DNA from: Pseudomonas sp. F(2018)
GTDB lineage: Bacteria; Pseudomonadota; Gammaproteobacteria; Pseudomonadales; Pseudomonadaceae
Assembly (NCBI RefSeq): GCF_005508865.1
Contig: NZ_SCOM01000002.1
Location: 868,001 to 932,000, forward strand
Length of the DNA stretch: 64,000 nt
Direction of reading: 5' to 3'
Shown here: one piece after another, positions 45,089 to 53,387 of the stretch
How positions within the stretch are numbered: the stretch's first letter is position 1
How the letters are laid out: the number at the start of each line of letters is the position of its first letter
Position numbers and translations under genes: made by a program
Notes under the pieces: generated by a model
Told to the model about the DNA's origin: nothing
Seen by the model: only the letters and a program-made list of their open reading frames with translations
Database searches by the model: none

Positions 45089-47658
45089 CACTTGCCTCCA
45101 TGCAGATTGAGCCGCAGCACGCCGTGCTCGGGGAAGTTGGGGTCGTTGTCGAGGCGCACGATCTCCAGGCGACCGAGCGCCATGAAGCCATCGGCCAGCG
45201 GCTTGGGATCGACCTGGCCCTGGCGCTGGAAGCGCGTCACCTGTACCGAGGCCACGCCTGGCACGGTGCGGGCCGCGGCGTACAACGGGCTGAGGAAGAA
45301 GGTCTGGCCGAAGCTGAAGTTGTCCGGATGGAACAGGCCGCGCGTACCGTCGCCGCGCTGGCGGCTGCCGAGCACGTCGAGCAGGCCGTGGCGCACATCG
45401 CTGCGGAAGTAGCCGGCCTTGACGCACACCAGCAGGTCGATCTCCAGCGACACGTGCAGCGGTTCGTTGACGCGCAGGTCGTGGCCGGCCATGCGGTAGC
45501 GGTCCAGGTGCTCGACCACGTTTTCGGCAAATGCCGTATCGACCGAGTCGCCACCGTCGCGGTCGACGGTGACGAACACCGTGTGCCAGCTGCCGGTCCA
45601 GCGCAGCCCGGCGGCGGCGCGCTGCACGCCGTCCAGGCGCTCAGTGACCTGCGCATAGTCGGCCGGGGTGACGGCCCGTTCCTGGGTGCGGAACGCCTGG
45701 GGCGCCGCGCGGCGCAGCTCGGCGTGGTTTTCCGCGGCGATCCCGCCATGGGCAGGTAGCGGATTGCTCACAGCCTCGATGCGCGCCTCGGCGCTCACCA
45801 CATGGGCGATGCTGGCCGCGCCGACATTGCCTGCCGGGCCGTTGCCGACCCGGTAATAGGCACGGAAGGCCACGCCACTGTCCGGTCGCCGACCATGGCG
45901 GTCGTCGCCGAAACGCAGGCGCGCGCTGCCGTCGCTTTCGGCCTCAAGCACGAAGTGGCGGTCCTCGGCCCTGCTGTCCAGCAAATTGCGTTGCACGTTC
46001 CAGTGCTCCGGGCTGCCGCCCGGACCGCTCTCCAGGCGCAGGTCGGGGATCGCGTCGGCGGCGCGCCAATGCAGGGCGGCGCTGGCCGAGGCTTGCGGGT
46101 CGAACAGCACCCATTCGCGGCGCACCAGGCCACCCTCGCTAACCCGGCGTAACACGCGGCCGCGGTGGGTCACCGGGCCCTCCGCCAGCAACGGGCGATA
46201 GCGCGGCGGCAGCGGCTCCGGGGCTAGGCGCTGGCAGGCGCCGCCGCTGGCCGGGTATTGCAGCAGTGGCGCCGGCACGCTGCCCAGTGCTTCACCGACC
46301 ATGCTGCGGCCATGGTCGACCAGGATGATGTTGCCCAGGGCCACGCTCACATCCTCCAGCTGCAGGCTGCCGTGGGCCTCGTCGGTCTCGCTGGAGATGC
46401 ACAGGGAAAAGGGCAGGGCGTCGGCGGGGTGCCAGACGATCTCGGTGATCTCGCTGTCGTCCAGCGGGTCGAGCAGCGGATCGCTGCCGTCGAAGGCACG
46501 CACTGCGCTCAGGCGTACCGCGTGACGCCGCGCGGGGTCGGCGTCGGCCGCTTCGCCGGTGAGCGGGCCGAGGACTTCCTGCAACACCAGCACGTCGCCC
46601 ACCGCCAGGTCGGGCAGGTGGCCGCGCAGGGTGGCCGAAGTGGCACCGCTCGGCAGGCAGCAGCGGGCGTCGCTCCAGGTGTGGAAGAACAGCTGGTTGT
46701 GCGCCTCGTTGAGGGTGGCCTGGTGCATCGGCTCGAACACCAGCGGCGCACTCTGCAGCGCCTGCCGTTCTTCCGGCGAGTCGGCGAGGATACGCGGCGG
46801 TACGCCCGGCACGCGGGTGTAGAAGCGCAGCCCGGCTGGCATCGGGAAAGGTCCGCCGCCAACCTGCAGATGCAGCCAGGCGCGGGCGTTGCAGCCTTCG
46901 TGCAGCTGATAATCCACCAGCAATGCATGGCGGCGCAGGCTGCTGCGCTTGCGCGCGGTGTGCAGGTAGGCCTCGGTGGTGACGGCGTCGAGTTGGTAGT
47001 GCTGCAGGTCGCCGACATAGGCGATCAGCTCGCCCAGGGTGGTGGCCAGGTCGGCCGGGCTGCGGTCGCGCCAGCCGGGCATCTGCCGGGCCAGGCGATC
47101 CATCACCAGGCGGAGCAGGCTGGCGTAGTCGCGGGCCAGGTAGTTGATGTCCGGCGGCGCCGCGGGCGGCTCTGCGCAGTCCTGCTGCGGGCGGCAATCG
47201 AAGTCGCTGGGGCACTCGACCTTGAAGGCGAAGTCCACCGCGGATAGGCGCGGGTCGAAGTTCGCCAGCGGCAGGTCGAGGGAGCCCGCCTGGCGCAATT
47301 GCAGGCGATAGGTGGAGTGATCGCCGTCGGTGTCGGTACGCACCACCAGCACGTGGTCCGGCTCGGTCAGGGCCAGCAGCAGGGCCTGCTCCGCGGCGCT
47401 GGTCTGGGCCGGCGGCGTGCTGGCGATGCCGAGCCACTGGATGCCCACCCGGCGCACGCGCTCGCCACCGCTGATATGCAGATTGTCCACACTCAGCCCG
47501 GCCGGTACCGGCTTGAGCAGGCGAACCAGCAGGGTGCGCTGGCGCGGGCTGCCGGGCGGTGCGTCGAGGTCGAGCACTTCCAGGTAGTCGATGCCATTGA
47601 GGCTGGGGTGGGCATCCACCAGCGCCCGGCGGTTCTCTTCGCAGCAGTGGTAGATCAT
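45088..47658 (-). CDS. eCIS baseplate wedge protein, gp6/J-like (Afp11-like)
   Basis: This baseplate wedge protein has 856 aa. Visible baseplate-J-type segments are WRDRSPADLATTLGELIAYVGDLQHYQLDAVTTEAYL, ARLRFGDDRHGRRPDSGVAFRAYYRVGNGPAGNVGA and ERAVTPADYAQVTERLDGVQRAAA, then a C-terminal domain with VPGVASVQVTRFQRQ. It forms part of the wedge ring around the hub. The start overlaps the gp25-like gene (ATGA) and the stop touches the next gp6-like gene, so expression is tightly coupled. Confidence 0.85.
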   Translation of the reverse strand: MIYHCCEENRRALVDAHPSLNGIDYLEVLDLDAPPGSPRQRTLLVRLLKPVPAGLSVDNLHISGGERVRRVGIQWLGIASTPPAQTSAAEQALLLALTEPDHVLVVRTDTDGDHSTYRLQLRQAGSLDLPLANFDPRLSAVDFAFKVECPSDFDCRPQQDCAEPPAAPPDINYLARDYASLLRLVMDRLARQMPGWRDRSPADLATTLGELIAYVGDLQHYQLDAVTTEAYLHTARKRSSLRRHALLVDYQLHEGCNARAWLHLQVGGGPFPMPAGLRFYTRVPGVPPRILADSPEERQALQSAPLVFEPMHQATLNEAHNQLFFHTWSDARCCLPSGATSATLRGHLPDLAVGDVLVLQEVLGPLTGEAADADPARRHAVRLSAVRAFDGSDPLLDPLDDSEITEIVWHPADALPFSLCISSETDEAHGSLQLEDVSVALGNIILVDHGRSMVGEALGSVPAPLLQYPASGGACQRLAPEPLPPRYRPLLAEGPVTHRGRVLRRVSEGGLVRREWVLFDPQASASAALHWRAADAIPDLRLESGPGGSPEHWNVQRNLLDSRAEDRHFVLEAESDGSARLRFGDDRHGRRPDSGVAFRAYYRVGNGPAGNVGAASIAHVVSAEARIEAVSNPLPAHGGIAAENHAELRRAAPQAFRTQERAVTPADYAQVTERLDGVQRAAAGLRWTGSWHTVFVTVDRDGGDSVDTAFAENVVEHLDRYRMAGHDLRVNEPLHVSLEIDLLVCVKAGYFRSDVRHGLLDVLGSRQRGDGTRGLFHPDNFSFGQTFFLSPLYAAARTVPGVASVQVTRFQRQGQVDPKPLADGFMALGRLEIVRLDNDPNFPEHGVLRLNLHGGK

Positions 47659-48023
47659 GGCGCCGCTCCCTGGACGAAGCTGTCGTCACGCCGCTGGTTG
47701 GTGCGGCGGATGCGGTACTGCACCTGCACCGCCAGGCGCGACTCGACGGCGCTGACCTCGACCGACTCGACCAGAATCAGGTCGGCCAGCCATTGCTGCA
47801 GCGCACCCTGCACGAGGAACTGCACGGTGGCGGCCAGTTCTGGGCTGTTGGGCGCGAACACCAGCTCGCGCAGGCCGCTGCCGAAGTCCGGGCGCATCAC
47901 CCGTTCGCCCGGTGCGGTGAACAGCACCTGCTCGATCAGGCCGCGGATCCAGGTGGCTTCGTCCGCTTCGCGGCTTCGGCCGTGGCCATCGAAGGAATAG
48001 GGGAAGTGCAGTCGCTGGGTCAT
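47655..48023 (-). CDS. eCIS baseplate protein, gp25-like (Afp9-like)
   Basis: This small baseplate protein of 122 aa has the gp25 / W-lysozyme-like fold pattern: WIRGLIEQVLFTAPGERVMRPDFGSGLRELVFAPNS, then a helix and a two-strand end (LAVQVQYRIRR). gp25-type proteins clamp the inner baseplate to the first sheath ring. ATG 48023 lies two bases after the PAAR gene stop; the longer frame to 48158 is a shadow. Confidence 0.88.
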   Translation of the reverse strand: MTQRLHFPYSFDGHGRSREADEATWIRGLIEQVLFTAPGERVMRPDFGSGLRELVFAPNSPELAATVQFLVQGALQQWLADLILVESVEVSAVESRLAVQVQYRIRRTNQRRDDSFVQGAAP

Positions 48024-48025
48024 GT

Positions 48026-48346
48026 TCAGCTCCCGATCACGCGCATCTGCGCCGCCACGGGCAGCAGCGGCGTGCCGTTGGGTGCGCAGACCGCCTGGCT
48101 GTCCATCAGCACCACGGGTTGGCCGTTGGAGAGCACCCGGGTGGCGGCCACCACCCACTGCCCGGTGACGCAGGGCACCGGGCTGCCGGAGACGGTGAAC
48201 GGGCAGCCGGCAATGACATAAGGGCCGCTCATCAGCACCGTTGGCTGGCCGCTGACCAGCACCCGCGGGTTGGGCACGGTCGGCGTGGCGTTACCGCCGT
48301 GAGCGCAGAGCACGCTGGCGCCGACATGGAGGAGGGGGCCGGGCAT
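48026..48346 (-). CDS. eCIS PAAR-like spike-tip protein
   Basis: This protein of 106 aa resembles the sharpened tip of the spike (Afp10/Pvc10 type). It has MPGPLLHVGASVLCAHGGNATP, then paired Val-Leu-Val-SGQP and VLSNGQPVVLMD repeats and Cys/His residues (CAHGG, AGCPF, PCVTG, AVCAP) suited to bind a metal at the apex. GGAGGG lies eight bases before ATG 48346. A longer frame to 48451 is less likely. It is separated from the spike gene by 132 bases, the largest gap inside the operon. Confidence 0.82.
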   Translation of the reverse strand: MPGPLLHVGASVLCAHGGNATPTVPNPRVLVSGQPTVLMSGPYVIAGCPFTVSGSPVPCVTGQWVVAATRVLSNGQPVVLMDSQAVCAPNGTPLLPVAAQMRVIGS

Positions 48347-48461
48347 GTCAGCGACCCTCCGCGCGCCATGGCGCGCATGCTCGTGCGTCCCGTGGGAGCC
48401 GGCCTTGCCTTGTGTATCTGTCCATACCTGCCTCCTTGTTCCACATCCCACGGAACTGCGT

Positions 48462-48479
48462 GGCCCCCCGTGCGGGGCC
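48462..48479 (-). promoter_or_regulatory. Hairpin after the spike gene, inside the eCIS operon
   Basis: GGCCCC-N6-GGGGCC forms a 6-bp GC stem overlapping the end of the spike stop codon, in the 132-base gap before the PAAR gene. No U tract follows on the minus strand, so partial attenuation or RNA processing is more likely than termination. A 16-base palindrome, GCGCGCCATGGCGCGC, lies further along at about 48360-48375. Confidence 0.35.
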
Positions 48480-48991
48480 TATATCACCGTCAGCGCGCCG
48501 TTGTTGATGGTGACCGCCGGGCCCACCAGGGTGAGCATCGCGCCCTTGCCGTTCTGGATGTAGATGCCGGTGTCGTTGACGATCAGGGTCGCGCCAGTGG
48601 CGCTCTTGAGCATGATTCCGCCGGTGGGGCCGGGCAGGTCGGAGATGGTCAGGCCGTTCTGCAGCGGCGTCTGCAGGGTGATGGCCTGCAGGCCGGGCGG
48701 GGTGGCCCGCGCCAGTGCAGGGAGCTCCGCCGCGCTGCCCCAGAAGCAGCCGACCCAGATCGGGTGGTCCGGGTTGCCCTGCTCGAACTCCACCCACACC
48801 CCGGAGCCGATCATCGGCAACGCCACCATGCCGTTCTGGATGCCGGCGATCGGCACGCAGGGCATGGCCCAGCTGGCCGGGATCAGCCCGGCCACGTCGG
48901 GCACCTGCACCTGCAGGCGGCCCTGCTGCATGGGGTCGATGTTGTTCAGCACCATGCCGCGGTACTTGCCGTAATAGCGTTGCTGGCTCAT
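48479..48991 (-). CDS. eCIS central spike, gp5/VgrG OB-fold (Afp8 C-part)
   Basis: This spike protein has 170 aa. An OB-fold domain (RYYGKYRGMVLNNIDPMQQGRLQVQVPDV; ALPMIGSGVWVEFEQGNPDHPIWVGCFWG) matches the gp5/VgrG N-terminal module. It is followed by a short beta-prism part (GIMLKSATGATLIVNDTGIYIQNGKGAMLTL), which should form the trimeric needle. In AFP and PVC this part is fused to the gp27-like hub; here the hub is a separate upstream gene whose stop overlaps this start. Confidence 0.88.
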   Translation of the reverse strand: MSQQRYYGKYRGMVLNNIDPMQQGRLQVQVPDVAGLIPASWAMPCVPIAGIQNGMVALPMIGSGVWVEFEQGNPDHPIWVGCFWGSAAELPALARATPPGLQAITLQTPLQNGLTISDLPGPTGGIMLKSATGATLIVNDTGIYIQNGKGAMLTLVGPAVTINNGALTVI

Positions 48992-50127
48992 GCGGGCACC
49001 GTTGGCGTGATGGAGATCAACCCGTTGCGGCTGAGGTTGAAGCTCTGGGTGAACTTGCCGCGCCCCAGGGTGCTGGTGACGCTGCTGACGTAGTACAGGC
49101 CGTCGTAGGCGACCCCGGCGCCGCGTACGCCGACCAGCTTGCGTGGGCGCAGGATGCGGCCGTAGCGCATCACATCCAGGCTGCCGCTGGCGGTCACCGC
49201 GTCCTGGGATTTCTTGGCTTCGGCCAGGCCGGCACTGATGGCCTGCATCGGGTTCATCTTGGCCGTCTCCTTCATCATCTTGAGGTTGGCCAGCGGCGTG
49301 GACAGCACACCCAGCGGCGGCTGCAGCGGGTTGAGGTTGGGGATCGGAATGGGGATCGGCACGCGGGTCATCTGGTTCTGGATGAACACGATCGGCAGCA
49401 CACCCTTGGTCGGGTCGAAACTGAAGTTCAACGACTCGACGTTGGTGTGCGCGTCCATGTCGATGTTCAGCGCCGGCTGCGGCGGACCGACTTTGATCTC
49501 GGGACCGAAGTAGGCAATGTTGGTCAGCGGTACTTCGCCCGGCTCGATGTAGAACACATGGCCGACTTCACCGGCCAGCTGGCGGATGTAGGCCAGGTCC
49601 GTGCCCTGCTGGGCGGGGATGCGTTCGATGGGGATCGGCACATCGGTGAAGAAAGATGGGATCGGCAGGGGGATGATGCCGAACGCCGCATACTTGGCGC
49701 AGATCAGTGCCACCCGCGCCTCGATCGGCATGGCCGGGTAGGGCATGCCGGAGAAGTCGATCAGGTCCATGACCTTGGTCAGGTCCTCGCCGGTGATGGT
49801 GATGCTGCCGGGCTGGCGGTTCTGCCCGGCCTGTACCTCGACATTGGTCAGCACGCCGTCGAACAGCGGCTGCGGGCGACCACCGAGGGTGACGATCAGC
49901 ACTACCCGCAGCGGCGGCACGCCGAGGCTGGCGTTGTTGCCCACGGCGATCAGGAACAGGGTGTTCAGCTCGGACTTGCTGTTGACCTTGAAGCGCAACT
50001 GGAAGCCGCTGGCACCCTCACTGGCACTGGTTACCGTGACCTCTTCGAGGGCGTCGATCAGCATCGCCGGCACCGGCAACGGAATGATCGGGCCGATCAG
50101 CAGGCTGAGGTGGACGGCGTTGCTCAT
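48988..50127 (-). CDS. eCIS baseplate hub, gp27/gpD-like (Afp8 N-part)
   Basis: This hub protein has 379 aa and is similar in pattern to phage late-control gpD/gp27. It begins with a beta-rich half (GFQLRFKVNSKSELNTLFLIAVG; PQPLFDGVLTNVEVQAGQNRQPGSITITGEDLTKVMDLID). The centre has RIPAQQGTDLAYIRQLAGEVGHVFYIEPGE, the classic gpD-type segment. ATG 50127 overlaps the LysM gene stop (ATGA); the 564-codon frame starting at 50682 is mostly shadow. The hub seats the spike and is the first ring that the tube builds on. Confidence 0.85.
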   Translation of the reverse strand: MSNAVHLSLLIGPIIPLPVPAMLIDALEEVTVTSASEGASGFQLRFKVNSKSELNTLFLIAVGNNASLGVPPLRVVLIVTLGGRPQPLFDGVLTNVEVQAGQNRQPGSITITGEDLTKVMDLIDFSGMPYPAMPIEARVALICAKYAAFGIIPLPIPSFFTDVPIPIERIPAQQGTDLAYIRQLAGEVGHVFYIEPGEVPLTNIAYFGPEIKVGPPQPALNIDMDAHTNVESLNFSFDPTKGVLPIVFIQNQMTRVPIPIPIPNLNPLQPPLGVLSTPLANLKMMKETAKMNPMQAISAGLAEAKKSQDAVTASGSLDVMRYGRILRPRKLVGVRGAGVAYDGLYYVSSVTSTLGRGKFTQSFNLSRNGLISITPTVPA

Positions 50128-50483
50128 GCGTCGTCTCCCGGCACGCCTTCCGGCAGGGTGATGCGTAGCAGGCTGCCGACCGTCTCGGTCAGCTCGTCCG
50201 GCCGCAGCGCGCCGTTGCCGTCGCACAGCCGCCAGTACTGCTGCGGGTCGCCCAGGTAGCGGGCGGCCAGGTTGTCCAGCCGATCGCCAACCTCCACGCG
50301 ATGTTCGCTCAGGGTGGCGAAATTCTCCGTCGGTGGCACGAAGCGCCGGCGCACATAGCTGAGCACCTCGCCATCGGCACGCATCCACTGGGCGATGTCC
50401 AGGCCGTGATAGCGGCTGTCCGGGGCGAAGGCCGGGGCGGTAATGGCGTTGGCCTGCAGGAAGGCCTTGAGCGGATCGGTCAT
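50124..50483 (-). CDS. eCIS LysM-like tail protein
   Basis: This protein of 119 aa has a C-terminal LysM-type stretch (HRVEVGDRLDNLAARYLGDPQQYWRLCDGNGALRPDEL). Such proteins follow the tube-initiator in contractile tails; in AFP/PVC the domain is the C-terminal part of Afp7/Pvc7, so here that protein appears split into two genes. Its start and stop overlap the neighbours (ATGA at both ends). Confidence 0.78.
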   Translation of the reverse strand: MTDPLKAFLQANAITAPAFAPDSRYHGLDIAQWMRADGEVLSYVRRRFVPPTENFATLSEHRVEVGDRLDNLAARYLGDPQQYWRLCDGNGALRPDELTETVGSLLRITLPEGVPGDDA

Positions 50484-51133
50484 GGCAGACCTCCGATACC
50501 CAGCGCGTCGAAGCCGAAGGTGGCGGCCTTGCCGGCCAGCTTCTCGCGCGATTGCAGGTAGGCCATGAACAGCCCGCCACCCTTGTGATCGAAGCCGAGG
50601 TCGTCGATCGAGAGCACGCGCAGGCCGAGGTTGCAGGTGGCGTTGATCGGGTTGAGCTGGGGATCGAACGCCTCCTCGGCAATCGAGAAGTCGGTCACCC
50701 GTACCGGCACGATGCGTTTGGCGCCCCAGACGAACAACACCAGGGACGACTCCATCGGCGCGATCTCCAGGGTGCCTGCCGCGGCCAGCGCCTTGCCGGC
50801 CAGCAGATCGGCCGCCGTCGGATTGACCAACGACTCCAGCACCGCCAGCTGCGGAGCGATACCGGCATCCACCACGGCCTTGTGCTGTTCGGGGTATTGC
50901 AGCTGGTCGGCGGCATCTATCTCCGCCTCCAACTGGAAAGTCTCCACCGCCGGACCCTTCAGACGCAGTGCCTCGGAGCGCTCGGCTCCGTCACCCGCGC
51001 CCTGCACCTGCAGGCTGCGGGTCAGCTTTTCCGGGTTGTACTGCAGGGCGATCACCCGCCGCACCTGGGCCGACTGCGGGTCGATCATGACCAGGCCGGC
51101 TTTGATCAGGCGGGGGGAGCGCTCCAGGCTCAT
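50480..51133 (-). CDS. eCIS tube-initiator protein (CIS_tube, Pvc7-like)
   Basis: This protein of 217 aa has the N-terminal CIS_tube pattern (QVRRVIALQYNPEKLTRSLQVQG), followed by VETFQLEAEIDAADQL and a C-terminal part with VTDFSIAEEAFDPQLNPINATCNLGLRVLS. In PVC and AFP this protein links the hub to the first tube ring. ATG 51133 overlaps the stop of the upstream YkgJ-type gene by four bases; the longer frame is rejected. Confidence 0.85.
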   Translation of the reverse strand: MSLERSPRLIKAGLVMIDPQSAQVRRVIALQYNPEKLTRSLQVQGAGDGAERSEALRLKGPAVETFQLEAEIDAADQLQYPEQHKAVVDAGIAPQLAVLESLVNPTAADLLAGKALAAAGTLEIAPMESSLVLFVWGAKRIVPVRVTDFSIAEEAFDPQLNPINATCNLGLRVLSIDDLGFDHKGGGLFMAYLQSREKLAGKAATFGFDALGIGGLP

Positions 51134-51780
51134 GATGATTCTCCCTTCGGCTCGATGCGGTGCATGAGTACGGCCGTAGCTCGCGGGCGTGAGGCCTCGC
51201 CCAGGCTCGCCGCGATCCATTCGTGATTGAGGCGCATCCCTTCGAAGTCAGTCCAGATCCGGGGATCACGAGCGCAGCTGTAGCGCCGACAGACACCAGG
51301 GCGGTGATCGTAGATGGAGCAGCCTTTGCCGTTCTGATGGACGCAGCAACCATTCGGCTGCTTACGTATGTGATAGGGCAGGCCAAGGTCCCAGCGTACA
51401 TGCCCGTCTTCGATCTCCTCCACGCTCAGGGCGAAGTTGAGACGGCAGCACACCGCCTGACAGATGTGCAGGCGACTCTCGCAGTCGACCACTGCAGCTG
51501 CAGGCGTGTCCTCGATGGTATCCACACGAATCAGAGTGCCCGGCCCAAGCTGTTCGCCGCGCTGGCGGAGCTCTTCATCGGCATGCTGTATGGACTTGGC
51601 GAGGTCGCTACCACTTATGCTGCCCTGGGCGATCAGCAAATCGGCCAGGCCGTGTACCACCGCCTGCAGCTGGGCCAGGCGCATGGCGTTCTCACCCAAT
51701 GCGGTATGGGCGAACAACGAACCTCGTTCGAGTTGGCTGTTGAGTTCCTGGACCACGTTGTTGCGTTTGTGCTCACTCAT
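51130..51780 (-). CDS. YkgJ-like cysteine-cluster protein in the eCIS operon
   Basis: This protein of 216 aa has nine Cys residues (100, 107, 111, 112, 145, 146, 154, 164, 169) in the arrangement C-x6-C-x3-CC...CC-x7-C-x9-C, the metal-chelating cluster of the YkgJ / CxxCxxCC family. An N-terminal helical region (about residues 10-80) is extra. It lies between the DUF4157 segment and the tube-initiator gene and overlaps both neighbours. It probably binds iron or zinc. Why a tail operon needs it is unknown; it could modify a particle subunit or the cargo. ATG 51780 is preferred over the GTG one codon upstream. Confidence 0.7.
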   Translation of the reverse strand: MSEHKRNNVVQELNSQLERGSLFAHTALGENAMRLAQLQAVVHGLADLLIAQGSISGSDLAKSIQHADEELRQRGEQLGPGTLIRVDTIEDTPAAAVVDCESRLHICQAVCCRLNFALSVEEIEDGHVRWDLGLPYHIRKQPNGCCVHQNGKGCSIYDHRPGVCRRYSCARDPRIWTDFEGMRLNHEWIAASLGEASRPRATAVLMHRIEPKGESS

Positions 51781-52144
51781 CACCGTGCTCCTTCAACCAG
51801 ACCCGCCATGCAGCGACCGCCTTGTTGCGGTTGCTCTCGCTGGCGTCATAGGCATAGCCACCGTGCGTTGCCCACAGCTGGCGAAAGCGGTTTTCATCGC
51901 CGCGGTTGGCAAATCCACGGCCAGAAACGAAGCCAAAATCGCGCATGAGAATGCCTTCAAAGGCGCGCTGGGCATGCAGGCGTGTATCCGCCGACTCGGC
52001 CAGCATGCGTTCGAGCAGCCCAGGCGCAGCAACCCAGCCGAGTTCGATCAGCGCAAGTACGGCAGGCGTGATGTCGCCGTGCAGCTCGTCCGGCTCCCTA
52101 TCGAGCGCAAGGAACAGTTCGGCCAAGCGATTCTTGCTTCGCAT
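51773..52144 (-). CDS. Hypothetical protein downstream of the DUF4157 gene
   Basis: This is a soluble protein of 123 aa that I cannot assign to a family. It is helical in pattern (RLAELFLALDREPDELHGDITPAVLALIELGW; LLERMLAESADTRLHAQRAFEGILM) and ends with LWATHGGYAYDASESNRNKAVAAWRVWLKEHG, which looks like a HEAT-type repeat end. It starts nine bases after the DUF4157 gene and overlaps the YkgJ-like gene by eight bases. Being right behind the putative cargo gene, it might be a chaperone or protective partner of that protein, but this is position-based inference only. Confidence 0.55.
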   Translation of the reverse strand: MRSKNRLAELFLALDREPDELHGDITPAVLALIELGWVAAPGLLERMLAESADTRLHAQRAFEGILMRDFGFVSGRGFANRGDENRFRQLWATHGGYAYDASESNRNKAVAAWRVWLKEHGDE

Positions 52145-52153
52145 AGCCAGCTC

Positions 52154-53347
52154 CTACTTGGTCGGCGCGGTGGAGGCGCCGGGGTTCTTGTAGAACTCGT
52201 CGAACGCCTTGACTGCGGCATTGAAAGTCGAGGACTGCACGTAGTTCGCCGACGCATGCTCAGCCGTCACAGTGCCCTTGGCCGGATCGCTGATGGTGAA
52301 GCCCCAGGTCAGCGTCGCGTAGATGTAGCCTGTGTCGACAGCTTTCGCCGCCGTCTCAAAGCTGAATCGGCATTTGTTACTCCAGCCGGGGTAGTCCCAG
52401 AGCGATGCCTCATTGACGGTTTTGCCGGCCTTGCTGCCGTCCTGGCTGCTACTTGCGTTGGGCCAATAGTCGCGGTAGTAGGGCGATACGGCTGGGTCTG
52501 CCTTGGCCGTACGTGGCGATGCTGCCGCTGCTGAGTGATCAACAAAGAAGCCCGCTTCAACGCCAGTACTTTTATCCGCTGTAGTCTGTACTTTGTTGCG
52601 ATCAGCCTCCGCACCGGTCCAAACGTAGTCCTTCCCTGTGCCCAGGTCTTCAAGCCTCACTATCTGCAGCAGACGAATGTTTTTTGAGTCTGGCGCGGTG
52701 TCGGCGGCGGTGAACTTAATCGTGCCGCTCATACCACACTTGGCCCCAGGATGGCTCTCGGTCTTGAGGTCGGTCTTGAAGGTGCCGTCGGTAGACTTGT
52801 ATTCCTTCTTCAGATCGCGCTGCACATGCGGCGCCACGTTACGTTGCACCCGGCGTAGCAGCTGATCGCGCATGGCCAGAGACGGCGAGGGCGCACGCTC
52901 GACCAGGTCGGCCAGCGCATGGGCTTCATGCTCGGCAGGGTCGTTGGGACGACTGATGGCCAGATGCTCGCCCGGCGTTACCGCCCGACCACCCTGTTGC
53001 ACCGTGTGAATCGCTTCGTGTGCCAGCAGGTGCTGGCGCTCTCTGAGCGTCAGCCCTATGGCTTCACTTCCCAGGTGAATATCCCGTCCCAGGGTGTAGG
53101 CGCGAGCGCCCAACTGATCAGCTGCGGTCATGGATGCTCGGCCGCTATGAACGCGCACCTGGCTGAAGTCGTGATTCAGGTGGGCGCCTAGGCGCTGCAT
53201 AAGTGGCTGCGGGAGTGGGGCGGCGGACTCATCTGCTGCCTGGCTCAGGGCCTCCGCCGGAGCTGGCTTGTTCGCCCTACCCGGAGGCAAGCTGGAAGCC
53301 TTGCTGCTGGGCGCCACGGTACTGCCTTCTGTATGGGAGTGTTTCAT
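52154..53347 (-). CDS. DUF4157 protein, candidate eCIS cargo or protease
   Basis: This protein has 397 aa. A disordered, Ala/Pro/Ser-rich N-terminus (residues 1-48) leads into a DUF4157 domain (about 48-150) with FSQVRVHSGRAS and LAHEAIHTVQQGG, i.e. an HExxH metal motif at 110-114 and a following NDPAEHEAHALA. DUF4157 is a recognised marker of eCIS loci. The C-terminal 215 residues form a separate unknown domain rich in Lys, Asp, Thr and aromatic residues (KCGMSGTIKF, YWPNASSSQ, NEASLWDYPGWSNKC). Its codons look less GC-rich than those of the baseplate genes. ATG 53347 has AGGAAG about nine bases upstream; the open frame to 53440 is not needed. There is a 40-base gap to the upstream gene. Confidence 0.75.
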   Translation of the reverse strand: MKHSHTEGSTVAPSSKASSLPPGRANKPAPAEALSQAADESAAPLPQPLMQRLGAHLNHDFSQVRVHSGRASMTAADQLGARAYTLGRDIHLGSEAIGLTLRERQHLLAHEAIHTVQQGGRAVTPGEHLAISRPNDPAEHEAHALADLVERAPSPSLAMRDQLLRRVQRNVAPHVQRDLKKEYKSTDGTFKTDLKTESHPGAKCGMSGTIKFTAADTAPDSKNIRLLQIVRLEDLGTGKDYVWTGAEADRNKVQTTADKSTGVEAGFFVDHSAAAASPRTAKADPAVSPYYRDYWPNASSSQDGSKAGKTVNEASLWDYPGWSNKCRFSFETAAKAVDTGYIYATLTWGFTISDPAKGTVTAEHASANYVQSSTFNAAVKAFDEFYKNPGASTAPTK

Positions 53348-53387
53348 TGCGCTGCTTCCTAGTTGAAGAGAACCACCGGCCCGGTCC

